NCBI GenBank assembly: GCA_951799425.1
Contig: OX637410.1
Coordinates: 744,001 to 808,000, forward strand
Direction: 5' to 3'
DNA: 64,000 nt
Source of the DNA: Ilex aquifolium
Taxonomy: Eukaryota > Streptophyta > Magnoliopsida > Aquifoliales > Aquifoliaceae
The notes under the pieces are model-generated. The model was not told the DNA's origin. It searched no databases and worked only from the letters and a program-made list of their open reading frames with translations. Shown here piece by piece: positions 34,741 to 45,301 of this stretch (the first letter of the stretch is position 1; each line of letters begins with the position of its first letter). The position numbers and the translations under genes were made by a program.

Positions 34741-35720
34741 AAACGGAGATATTGTCCATCAAGGACCGGGTACAGTTAAGTACAGGTGACAAGGGTTGGG
34801 CCATTCACACAGATGATAGTCTTCGATTCAGGGGAAGGGTTGTGGTTCCCTAGTCTACGGATCTGAGTGAGGAGATCCTTAGGGAGTTCCATTGCTCCCG
34901 TTTTGCTATGCATCCAGGTGGCACAAAGATGTACCATTATCTTTGACGCTAATACTATTGGAGCGGGATAAAGAGGCACGTTGGAGACTTTGTTTTTCGA
35001 TGTCTCACGTGTCAGTTACTTAAGGCTAAGCACTAGAGACCAACTGGGTTGCTCTAGCCTTTGAAGGTGGTAGAGTGGAAGTGGGAATACGTCACTATGG
35101 ATTTTGTGACCCACTTGCCACAGACATCGCGGGGGCATGACTGGTGTGGGTGATATTGGACGGCTTACGAAGTTAGCACACTTTTCGGCAGTGTGGATGA
35201 CCTTCACACTGGAGGAATTATACAGGTTGTATATTTGGGAGATAGTCCAGTTGCTTGGGGTACCTGTATCCATAGTATCGGATCGGGATCCCAGGTTCAC
35301 GACCCATTTTTGGGAGAGTTTTCAGCGGGCCATGGAGACACAGTTGATGATGAGCATAACTTTTCATCCCCAAATGGACGGTCAGTCAGAGAGGACTATC
35401 TAGACTTTAGAGGACACACTACGGGCATGCGTCTTTGATCTCAAGGGTAGTTGGGAGGAGCATTTACCCTTAGTGGAGTTCGCCTACAACAATAGTTATC
35501 AGGCGAGCATATAGATGGCACCCTATGAGGTACTTTATGGGTGGTCGTGCCATTCTCCATTTTGTTGGATGGAGGTTAGAGATAGACCGTCCACGCGTCT
35601 GGATTTGATTAGAGACACCTCAGAGATGGTGGACTTGATACGGAAGCATCTTCTCACGGCTCAGAGCCGGCAGAAGAGCTATGCCGATAGACGGCAGTGA
35701 CCTCGAGAGTTCGAGGTCGG
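34741..35720 (+). pseudogene. Element C integrase, broken
   Basis: Zinc-binding region EFHCSRFAMHPG…FRCLTCQLLK (H, H, C-x2-C). Catalytic core: WEYVTMDFVTHLPQ (first Asp near 35100), IVSDRDPRFTTHFW (second Asp, about 35275) and TFHPQMDGQSERT (Glu, about 35390). Then [18 protein letters not shown] and LIRKHLLTAQSRQKSYADRR before a TGA at 35698. Stops are scattered. Confidence 0.85.
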
Positions 35721-36122
35721 AGATTACATCTTCTTGAAGATGATGCCTAAGAGGGGAGTGGTTAGGTTCAGGAAGCGGGGAAATTTATCGCTGAGGTATA
35801 TCAGGCCCTTCAAAATACTCGAGAGGGTTGGTACAGTCGCTTACCAATTGGCGTTACTGCCAAATCTATCAGGTGTTCACGCGGTATTCCATGTCTTTAT
35901 GCTCCAAATTACACTCCAGATCCTACACATGTGATGTATTGGGGTGAGATGGTTGTTGATGCAGATGGGACCATCAAGGAGGGACCGGTGCGTATCATGG
36001 ATAACCGAGAGTAGGTTTTGCGAGGCAAGACTGTGAGGTGGGTGAAGGTGCTGTGGCAGCACCTTGGTGTGCAGGAGGCCACCAATTTGTTCTTGTTCAA
36101 GGATGGAGGTACCTTGTTGTAG
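35721..36122 (+). pseudogene. Element C integrase C-terminus with chromodomain
   Basis: The frame 35734-35934 reads the GPY/F-like region (RKRGNLSLRYIRPFKILERVG, VAYQLALLPNLSGVHAVFHVFML). After it, GPVRIMDNRE, a stop, then VLRGKTVRWVKVLWQHLGVQEAT is chromodomain-like (the usual pattern ends EEATWE). Chromodomains steer integration to particular chromatin. The protein is broken, but the domain order places C in the chromoviruses. Confidence 0.7.
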
Positions 36123-36198
36123 TCATAAAGTACTATATGACTGTTGCATATGCATTTGGTTGAATGTGCATGTGTGTAAATTTTGTGGACGAAATTTC

Positions 36199-36218
36199 TT
36201 TTAGGGGGGGGGGAAGAG
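36199..36218 (+). promoter_or_regulatory. Element C polypurine tract
   Basis: CTTTTAGGGGGGGGGGAAGAG with a run of ten G, ending at the TG of the 3' LTR. Confidence 0.85.
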
Positions 36219-37025
36219 TGTAAAACCCGAGAAAATTTAAATTTTTATGAAAAATGGCAAAAAAACGTAATTAGCCGCTACGGTATGGGTTGAAAAACCA
36301 TAATTTTCTAGAACTTGGATGAAGAAATGGATCTCACCGTTGGATTCAACTCACAAAATCTAGTTACTCAGTTAATTTTCGTTGAATTCTGAAACAGTCG
36401 AATTTTTTGCATTTTACTGTGCAATCGGGCATTGCGCGATTAAAATAAACGTGATCAGGTTTTAATTTTGAAACAAGAAAATAATTTAATTTTAGTTCAA
36501 ATAAAATATTTGAACATAACTCAGTACGAGATTTAATTAATTCGGGATAAAATCGGATTACGAAAAGATGGGACGCGTGGCACGTTGCGGGCCAAGTATC
36601 CAAGGGGTATAAAAAGGGGGAAAATCATATTTTTCCCCCATTTAAGCTGGGTTTTTCCGGAAAAGAGAGAAGGGAGAGAGGAAAGAGAAAACCAAAGTTT
36701 CTTCCACCTTCTTCTTACATTCTAGGGCCAACCGTTCGTCGAAACGCTTCGGGCTAAGAACAAAAGTTGATCTATGCGACGAGAGCTATGTATGTGTACC
36801 AAAAATCAGGGATTTCGCCGAAGGCTCAAAGAGAGGATTTTTGGAAATCAAGGTTTGAAACTTGATTTGGGTTCTTGGGAGTTTCTACCACTCGTATTAC
36901 TCTTCAAGAAGTCGGATTCCTCTCCTAGCTAGGTTTATTTTCAACCTAGGGTTTTGTATGAAATGGGTAACATAATTTTAGATGAAATCTCTTGTCTAAA
37001 TTTAATTCTAGTGTAACTAGAGTAT
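36219..37025 (+). repeat. Element C 3' LTR, first part
   Basis: TGTAAAACCCGAGAAAATT, homologous to the starts of D and G. TATA box TATAAAAA at 36608-36615, leader block at about 36766-36824. It is interrupted by element B after AGTAT (37021-37025). Confidence 0.85.
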
Positions 37026-38717
37026 TGATTAGCACGAAATATTTCATATTATATGTACATTTGCATCCCTTTCATGCTTGGCTTTGTAGTAAAAACGAGA
37101 GGAATTGCAATGTTTCGAGCTTATAATGAGGTTTCGGTGTGTTTCCAGGTAAAAGCACTTAATTGGTGCATGTTAGGCCCTATTCTGGTGCTTAAGGTCA
37201 ATGAAGTTGAGAGGGAGGCTTGATGATAGCATGGAAGGTGAAGGAACCAAGAGTTGAGCAAAATCAGTGAAAACCTACCGGTAGGTTTTGGCTACTGGAC
37301 ATGCACCTACCGCAAACCTACCGATAGGTTTTGGCTACCGGACCTGCACCTAAAGTAAACCTACTGATAGGTTTTGCCTACTGGAGTAAAACCTACCGAT
37401 AGGTTTCCCGTGACCTATTGGTAGGTTTTGCTGAAAACGCTAGATTCTATAACTCAAGCTCTGCCACTTTGAGGGTCCCACCCATCGGTCTCCCACTTGT
37501 TCCCTGACACTCCTTACACACAGACATCCCTTCCTTCACCCTTGCTTGGACTTTGGAGGCTTGGACATTAATGAGGAGGAGAGAGAAGAGGAAGACCTGG
37601 AGAGTTGCTGGGTAGGCAGTCCTAGCCTGCCCCAAGCCATCCAATCCGCCCCCTATGGATGTGAGGACTGTCTCACACCTAGGGGGACCTCCATGGACGA
37701 AAATGAAAGTTCCATACACCATTATTCAGTATGCATTACATTATAAAGAGAGAAGCTCAAGGAAGAATATGAAGTTTTAGAGAGAGAAATTTATGTTTAT
37801 GTATTTTCTTCCATCCATTTTACTTGTAGTTTCCTGTAAGACTTGTGTAAGCTTCATTTAATGTCTTTAATGTCATTTATTACAAGTGCATTTCAAGTTT
37901 AGTTCTACATTTTTGGATTTCACCATTGTTGTATTAAGCTTTCTTCATTTCAAACTTTTAAAATGGGTATTGAATATTTTTCTTCATAGTTTAAGATATC
38001 TTGCATTGAGTTAAGTTCCAATCTCCATTTCTTCATTATGTCTCTTTACATTATTCATGTCTTTCCTTTATTCATGAGTAGCTAAGCTTTAAGTTGGCTA
38101 ATCCAAGGGAGAACTCCTCTTGGGTATGCTATTTCAACTCATTTTCATTCCTCCTCGTAGTGTACGTTGATTCGGTTTGACTAGGTTGAGTGTGGACTTG
38201 GTTGTGAGTCTTTCATACACCGTAGACTTGTCACGGCGTATGCTTGGATCCTCACCTCCATTTTAATCCCTCGCTTCCTACGAATCAATGGAACATCTAG
38301 ACACTATTAGAGGAAGGTCTTGAGTTGATTTGGCATTCCCATTAGAATGACCTCTTCGGATTAGCCAACACTTGTTCCATTTCATTTCATCAAGAAAACA
38401 AATCACCAAACTTAAACATCAAAGATTTTTACACTTTTCTCTTTTTCACAAAAATCACCTTCAACACGATTCAGCTCCTTCCCTGAGGAGACGACCTTGG
38501 AATACAATTTCCAAGTAAAACACGACACTCGAAAGTCTCCCTGTGCTTGGGGAGCACTTTTGTTCACCCACGCACACACATATTTTTTTCCACACATCCG
38601 TTTTCTCATTTCTTGCATTGAACCCGAGTGAGAGTGACACTCACCCACACACATAAGACATATACCCATTTAGGGTTCATGTTCGGAGATTATGAATACA
38701 ACGGAAAACATCAAGCA
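37026..38717 (+). repeat. Element B 5' LTR
   Basis: 1,692 bp, TGATTAGCACG to CATCAAGCA. The palindrome cassette is at 37269-37437. A TATA box (TTATAAAG, 37741-37748) precedes an AGAGAGAAGCTCAAGGAAG leader. It matches the 3' LTR (48620-50225) closely, the main difference being a shorter palindrome cassette there. Confidence 0.95.
37269..37437 (+). repeat. B LTR palindrome cassette (CCTACCGGTAGG)
   Basis: Five near-copies of AAACCTACCGGTAGGTTT (some CCTACCGATAGG) alternating with CTACTGGA[CT]…TGCACCTACCGC-type spacers, ~243 bp from the LTR start. The 3' LTR has a shortened version (48863-48945). Confidence 0.85.
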
Positions 38718-38721
38718 TTTT

Positions 38722-38738
38722 TGGCGCCGCTGCCGGGG
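38722..38738 (+). promoter_or_regulatory. Element B primer binding site (tRNA-Asp)
   Basis: TGGCGCCGCTGCCGGGG, one mismatch to the tRNA-Asp complement, 4 bases after the LTR end. Confidence 0.9.
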
Positions 38739-38782
38739 AAGGCAAAGCATTGAATCGAGAAGGTGATTTTCAGACAACGAAG

Positions 38783-38863
38783 GTAAGTCCCGTGAATTCT
38801 CGTCACGGGCTGAGGTACGTCGCTCCTCGTATATACTTTTGCTTACCTATTTTTTATTTGTAG
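38783..38863 (+). promoter_or_regulatory. Element B leader: possible 81-nt intron with hairpin
   Basis: GAAG|GTAAGT donor at 38783, then a perfect 7-bp hairpin (CCCGTGA and TCACGGG), and a T-rich acceptor TTATTTGTAG ending at 38863, 12 nt before the gag ATG. It does not change the gag frame. Conserved in A, I and partly J. Confidence 0.45.
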
Positions 38864-38875
38864 ATAGTGTTTTGT

Positions 38876-40559
38876 ATGTGGGGACGGGATGACCAAAATC
38901 GATTGGTTAGACAACCTTTAGGCCCCAATATGAATATTGAACAAGACCCAACCGAGGATGTCGGTGATAACTTTGATAACGAGGAGGCTAATGTCCAAAG
39001 GGGAGGGGGAATGCCAAACCCTAGAATGCATTTCCCCCCTAGGAATGAAGGGAACAATATCCCCATTGATCCTCCGGCGAGGTCAATGTGGGATTTTCTC
39101 CAACCCACACATAGCACCACTCCCTCATGCATTCTCTTGCCGGTCCAGGCTCATGCCTTCCTAGTTAAGCCAGGAATGTTGCAACTACTTCCTACATTTT
39201 ATGGAATTGAAAAAGAGAATCCTTATCTGCATATTAAGGAATTCGAGGATATAGTTACAACCTTCAACACTAACTATGCTATGGAAGACATAACTCGTTT
39301 GAAATTGTTTCCCTTTTCCCTTAAGGACAAATCCAAAACATGGTTGAATTCCTTGCGGCCTCGATCCATCACCTCTTGGGCTCAAATGCTTTCTGAATTT
39401 TCGAATAAATTTTTCCCGGTGCATAGAACCACCACTTCAAAAAAGAAAATTCAAAACTTTTTGGAAAAGCCCAATGAGTAATTTTATAACTATTGGGATC
39501 GCTACAAGGAATTGCTCCAACCATACCACGTCATGGTTTTGAATTGTGGCAATTAGTGAGTTTCTTCTACGAAGGAATCACACTGGGCCATAGACAATTC
39601 ATCGACATGATGTGTAATGGTGAGTTCTTAAACAAGGACCCCGATGAGGCCCTAGAATACTTTAGTACATTAGCGCAAAATGCCCAATCTTGGGATATCA
39701 CAGATCCCACCAATGTACCGAGGTCTTCTCCGTGTAGTAATCAAGCACAAGGGGGAGGGATGTATGATTTGAGAGATCGGAAAGAGTTGCTTTCTAAAAT
39801 CACCAGGTTGTCACGGAAGGTGGAGAATTTAGTAGTCAATAGGAGACACTAGGTGTCCAATATTTCAAAGACCGAGGAGGGTTGCTCGATTTGTGAGAGT
39901 GTGGAGCATTCCATATCGAAGTGCCCTAACATTCCGGCACTTAAAGAAGTGTATCATGAGCAAGTTCATGCCTTTAACCAAATGAGGCAATCATTCTCTC
40001 CGCACTCAAACAATTACAATCCGGGTTGGAGCAATCACCCGAACTTTAATTTGAGAAATGAGAATCCCACTCCTCATGGGTCTAATGCCTATTCATCGAC
40101 CATGCCTCCTAAGCAAAGTCAATACCAAGGTCAAGGGCAGGCGTCTAGCTCTCAATACCCCCGGTCCAATCCGCAAGGGTATTCACCAATCCCGCCTCCA
40201 CAGAATTTTTCCCAAAGTCCACCTCCATAAAGTTTTTCTCAACAAGGACATCCAATCCTACCACCTACCAACCTCCCCATAAGAGGAATTCAGATGATGT
40301 GCTTTATAATTTCATCCAAAGCCAAACCGCCATCAACAATCAAAATGCCGCAGCTTTTAATGACATTCGGACTCAACTCACTAAGTTAACCAATTCCATG
40401 GGGACCTCACAACAAGAGAAGGGGAATTTCGCTGCTCAACCCTAAGAAAACCCCAGAGGCCAACATGTCATTGAGTCGTCCGAACCTAATAATGAGAGTT
40501 GTGAGCAACTCAAAGCGGTCACCACCCTTTGAAGTGGCAAACAAGTTGATAAGACCATT
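38876..40559 (+). pseudogene. Element B gag, broken
   Basis: Starts at the ATG 38876 (MWGRDDQNRLVRQPLGP); 38867 is an upstream in-frame ATG in the leader. The gag domain holds LPTFYGIEKENPYLHIKEFEDIV and RLKLFPFSLKDKSKTWLNSL. A CAA-to-TAA stop lies at about 39479, then a one-base deletion near 39510. The 39493-39852 frame carries WQLVSFFYEGIT, and after a GAG-to-TAG stop the CCHC knuckle CSICESVEHSISKC follows. The Gln/Pro/Ser-rich tail is stopped at 40228, with further stops at about 40443 and 40530. Confidence 0.9.
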
Positions 40560-41561
40560 GTGCCAAGAGTCTCACCCAAAGCCACATTGCCAATAGAGGA
40601 GGAGACTAAGGGTGACACCGAGGGAGGTGAGGTGAGTGAGAAAGAAAAAAATGTTGATGAAAGTGTGCAAGCATCCCCCATTTCTGCCCCTTTTCTTAAT
40701 CGTTTGAAGCCACCCGTCAAGGTGGCTAATTATTCTGATATAATTGAGATGTTCAAGCAGGTGAAAATAAACATTCCACTCCTTGATGCTATAAAGCAAA
40801 TCCCATCTTGTGCCAAGATCTTGAAGGACTTATGTACCGTGAAGAGGAGTCTAAATGTTTACAAGAAGGCATTCCTCACCGAGCAAGTGAGCTCAATCTT
40901 GAGGACTAACACCCCTCCAAAGTTCAAGGATCCCGTATGCCCTACCATTGCTATCATAATTAGAAATTTCCGGGTGGAGCAAGCTCTTCTTGATTTGGGG
41001 GCGAACATCAACCTCCTACCGTACTTGGTGTACCAACAACTCTGGCTTGAAGAGCTAAAGCCAACTCCAATCACTCTTCAACTGGCAGATCATAGCGTCC
41101 GAACATCGAGGGGAGTAGTCGAGGATGTTTTAGTGCAAGTTGATAAATTTTACTTCCCTGTTGATTTTATTGTGCTTGACACTCACCCTGTTGCAAACCT
41201 AAGTTCCCAAATCCCTGTCATACTTGGTAGAACTTTTCTTTCCAAATCTAATGTTGTGATCAATTGCAGGAACGGTCTTATAAAGCTTGCATTTGGGAAC
41301 ATGACTATGGACGTCAATGTTTTCAACTTGTCCAAAAAACCGGGGGATGACGAGGAAGTGCACGAAGTCAGTAGGGTTGACACCTTTGTGGAGGAGCACT
41401 TGGAGCTGTTGGGGGTGTTGAAAGTGATGGAGGGGGAGAATGTTGATATGAAGGAGGTTGATGAGCAAGAGGATTTGGAGTGTTTGAAAGGGGTAGAAAA
41501 ATGGACCCCTACATTTGAGAAGCTTCCACATCAAGAGAAAAAAAATATTTCCTTCGAATGA
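40560..41561 (+). pseudogene. Element B protease region (334-codon open stretch)
   Basis: The longest clean frame in B. A charged linker (EGGEVSEKEKNVDE) leads to VKVANYSDIIEMFKQVKINIPLLDAIKQIPSCAKILKDLCTVK, then the protease site ALLDLGANINLLPYLVYQQL, RGVVEDVLVQVDKFYFPVDF and IPVILGRTFL. It runs on into the acidic spacer before RT and ends in a frameshift at an A-run (41535-41550). The catalytic triad is DLG rather than D[ST]G. Confidence 0.85.
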
Positions 41562-42450
41562 GCAAAAACCCATCTTGGAGTTGAAACCATTACCATTCCA
41601 TCTTAAGTATGCATACCTTGGGGATGACAATACCTTTCCGATGGTGATTAGCTCAACTTTGGAGGCAAAGCAAGAAGAGGATCTCTTGGAAGTGTTTAGG
41701 AGGCATAAGGGAGCAATTGGTTGGACAATTGCTGACATCAAGGGGATAAGCCCCCTCAGTTGTACACACCGTATCTACCTTGAAGAAGACTCCAAGCCAT
41801 CCCAACAACCACAACGAAGGTTGAATCCAATCATGAAGGAGGTGGTGAGGGATGAGGTGCTAAAGCTACTTGACGTGGGCATCATTTTTTTGATTGCCGA
41901 TAGTAAGTGGGTTAGCCCCACGTAAGTAGTACCCAAGAAGTTGGGAGTCACGGTTGTTGCAAATGAGAAAAATGAGTTTATTCCAACAAGGGTGATTACC
42001 GGGTGGAGAGTGTGCATTGATTACGGAAAGCTCAACTTGTGCACGAGAAAAGACTACTTCTCATTGCCATTCCTCGACCAAGTGTTGGAAAGAGTAACTG
42101 GGCATCTCTTTTATTGCATCTTAGATGGCCACTCTGGGTAAAACCAGATTGAGATCGCTTTGGAGGATCAGGAGAAGACCACCTTCACTTGCCCTTATGG
42201 TACTTTTGCTTATCGACGCATGCCTTTCGGGTTGTGTAACGCCCCTGGAACCTTTCAACATTTCATGATGGGGATTTTTAGTGATATGGTGGAGAAGATC
42301 GTGGAAGTGTTTAAGGATGACTTCTCAGTGTTCGATGATTCATTCGATGGATGTTTGGAGAATTTAGAGAGAGTTCTTGAAAGATGTGAGGAGAAGAACT
42401 TGGTCCTCAATTGGGAAAAGTGTCACTTTATGGTGACGTAAGGAATTGTG
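41562..42450 (+). pseudogene. Element B reverse transcriptase, broken
   Basis: Frames 41515-41925, 41941-42141 and 42160-42441. Blocks: ELKPLPFHLKYAYLG, GAIGWTIADIKGISPL, KWVSPT then TAA (41923), GWRVCIDYGKLN, FLDQVLERVTGH, DGHSG then TAA (42139), FTCPYGTFAYRRMPFGLCNAPGTF and VFKDDFSVF. In this copy the catalytic FMDD is changed to FKDD, a further loss of function. The last stop is a CAA-to-TAA at 42439. Confidence 0.9.
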
Positions 42451-43150
42451 CTTGGGCATATCGTCTCGGCGAAGGGGATCGAAGTGGACAAATCAAAGGT
42501 TGAGGCCATTTCCAACCTCCCTACATCGAAGGTCATCAAGGATATCAGGTCGTTTCTGGGCCATGCTGGCTTTTATCGTCGTTTTATTAAAGACTTTAGT
42601 GCATTGGCCCGACCTTTGACCAATTTATTGTCTAAGGATGTCCCGTTCGAGTGGTCAGATAATTGTGAGGCATCGTTTACAAAACTCAAAAGCATGCTTA
42701 CTACACCTCTGATTATGCGACCACCCAAGTGAGATTTACCTTTTGAGCTTATGTGCCATGCGAGTGATTACGCGGTCGGCGCAGTGCTCGGTTAAAGGGA
42801 GGACAAGAGACCTTATGTAATAAACTACGCTAGCAAAACACTCAATGAAAGCTCAAATGAACTATACCACCACAAAAAAAGAGTTGCTAGCGGTAGTATT
42901 TGCATTGGATAAATTCCGTTTCTACATCATTGGTTGACCTATAATAGTCTATATCGATCACTCTCGTTTGAAGTATTTGTTGTCTAAGCAGGATGCAAAA
43001 CCGAGACTCATTAGGTGGATACTCCTCCTACAAGAATTCAATTTGATGATTAAAGACAAAAAAGGAGTTGAGAACGTGGTGACAGACCATTTATCCCGAC
43101 TGGTGGTGCAAGAGGTCGATGAGCACATTCCTATCCCTGAATTTTTCCCT
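42451..43150 (+). pseudogene. Element B RNase H, broken
   Basis: [22 protein letters not shown], then RPPK and a TGG-to-TGA stop (42730). [19 protein letters not shown] shows the catalytic CDASDY changed to CHASDY, followed by a TAA (42794). A one-base insertion near 42848 shifts the frame at LNE, and [25 protein letters not shown] continues in the 42968 frame. Confidence 0.85.
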
Positions 43151-44488
43151 GATGAGCCTTTACTTTCGATTCATTTTGTTTGTCCTTGGTATGCTGACAT
43201 ATGTAATTATCTTGCAATAGGACAAATACCACCGCATTGGAGCCCAGAGTATAGAAGGAGGTTCATGGCGGATGTGAAGTACTTTTACTTCGACAACTCG
43301 TACCTGTTCAAGTACTGCTCTGACCAAGTCATGCAGAGATGCGTACCAGAAAGTGAATAACGGGAAGTCCTTGCATTTTGCCATTCGGAAGTGTGCAGTG
43401 GCCATTTCTCTGCAAAGAAGACTTCGGCAAAAATTCTATAGTCAGGTTTTTATTGGCCCTCTTTGATAAAATATTGTATCTCTTTCTGTAAAGAGTGTGA
43501 TAGGTGCCTCCGTTTGGGTAGTGTGACCCGAAGGAACATGATGCCCCTCTCCCCTGTACTAGTTATCGAGATATTTGATTGTTGGGGCATCGACTTCATG
43601 GGTCCCTTCCTAGTGTCATTTGGCTACTTATACATTCTAAAAGCAGTGGACTACGTGTCCAAATGGGTGGAGACTATCCCGACCAAGACCAATGACCACC
43701 GGGTCGTGGTCAAGTTTCTCAAGGAGAACAGTTTTTCGAGGTTTAGGATGCCTCGTGCAATGATAAGCGATGGTGGGTCGCATTTTTGTAATAGACCATT
43801 TGCATCGTTGATGCATAAATATGTTGTCACAAACAAGGTGTACACCGCATATCACCCACAAACCAATGGCCAAGCCAAGTTGGCCAATAGGGAGATCAAA
43901 AATATCCTAGAGAAAATGGTGAATCCCAATAGGAAGGATTGGTCATTTAGGTTGACCGATGCCCTTTGGGCTTATCGCACAGCCTACAAGACAGTTCTAG
44001 GCATGTCTCCCTATCGGCTCGTCTATGGAAAGGCTTGCCATTTGCCAGTTGAAATGGAACACAAGGCCTATTGGGCCATAAAGACTTTAAACTTCAATTT
44101 GAGAATGGTCGGAGTGAATAGGAAGCTAGAAATGAATGAATTGGATGAGATTCGAAGAGATGCGTATGAGAGCTCCAAAATTTCAAAAGAAATGGCTAAG
44201 ATCTTTCGTGATAAATCCATTGTAAGGAAATCATTTGAGCCCGGGCAAAAAGTGCTCTTATACAATTCTCGTCTCTCAATCTTTCAAGGGAAACTCCGAT
44301 CCCGTTGGGATGGCCCCTATCTTGTCAAGGTGGCCTACCCCAACGGAGCCATGGAAGTCACAAACCCCGATGATGGCAGGACGTTCAAGGTCAATGACCA
44401 AAGACTTAAGCCATTCTTTGAGGGGTTTGAAGGTCAAGGGGTGGAGGAAGATTTGATGGATCCAGTCTACCCGGACTTGTCGGAGTAA
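43151..44488 (+). pseudogene. Element B integrase, mostly intact C-terminal part
   Basis: The N-terminal zinc finger (CHSEVCSGHFSAKK…FCKECDRC) is preceded by a CAA-to-TAA (43358) and interrupted by a CAG-to-TAG (43439). The long frame 43463-44488 (341 codons) has [12 protein letters not shown] (Asp), [16 protein letters not shown] (Asp) and [16 protein letters not shown] (Glu), then [36 protein letters not shown] and [15 protein letters not shown]. All three DDE residues are present. No chromodomain. Confidence 0.9.
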
Positions 44489-44718
44489 TAACTTTTTATA
44501 GGATCTTTAGTGTACAACTGTTTTTACTTACTTTATCTGTTTATGTTTACTTATTTTACCTTTGCGTATAGTGTTGTTTTTCTTAGTCACAGATGTTGGT
44601 GTTTTTGTCAAAAGCTCAAGTGCAAGGTGATCTCTAACCCTACTCATTTTTGTTTTCTTACAGTCCTTTATTGTATATCATATCTTTTTTGTTGCAATGA
44701 GGACAATGCATGAATCAA

Positions 44719-44733
44719 GTTGGGGGGGGGGTG
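44719..44733 (+). promoter_or_regulatory. B first polypurine-tract-like motif after pol
   Basis: AAGTTGGGGGGGGGGTGAGG with ten G, preceded by GGACAATGCATGAATC, ~230 bp after the pol stop. It has the same context as F 27674-27687 and resembles the true tract before the LTR. Confidence 0.55.
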
Positions 44734-45301
44734 AGGTGTACCATTTGTATGATATACCAATGTTTGTGGAAATTTTTGTTGATAATACCAATTTTTGTGT
44801 GGTGAAAATTCACCTTTCACATATCATACAGATTTTTGTTCACAATAGTTGCAAATTATGTGAAAAATTTGAAAATTTTTGAGAAAATATCTGAATGTTG
44901 ATCTATATTCCCTTATTAAGAGTGCTTTGGGTTGTTGATATGTTGAACTTCGCTTTGAATTTTAAATACATGAGCACATTATAGAAGTTCATCCTATGCG
45001 TGAGTATCACATATGCATTTGCTTTTGAATTCAACAATATGTGCACCTTGAATGTGTAATTTCGTCAATTTATGGATTGAGTTCACATTTTAGTGCTTGA
45101 CATGAATAGTAGAGATGAGTAAGAACCCATGAGAGCTTTAGTGCCAATCCTTGTTGGAGGGTACTTACATTTACTCAAGGAACAATTCTTCAAATTTCAA
45201 ATTTGTTCAACGATCTCATTATGCTTGTTTCGGTTAGGAGCATTTGTGTAGTTGATTGACTTGTCTAGAAATGCATAATGCTCCCCTATGCTGATCTAGA
45301 G
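44734..45301 (+). other. B non-coding stretch after first polypurine motif
   Basis: AT-rich. No credible open frame, and no strong match to F at this place by eye. Confidence 0.5.

Noticed and set aside
41915..41930. A splice donor (GTAAGT) at the RT stop of B, like the intron of Ogre elements
   Set aside because: The GTAAGT arises by the CAA-to-TAA change; A and I have CAAGTAG, and no paired acceptor is evident nearby.
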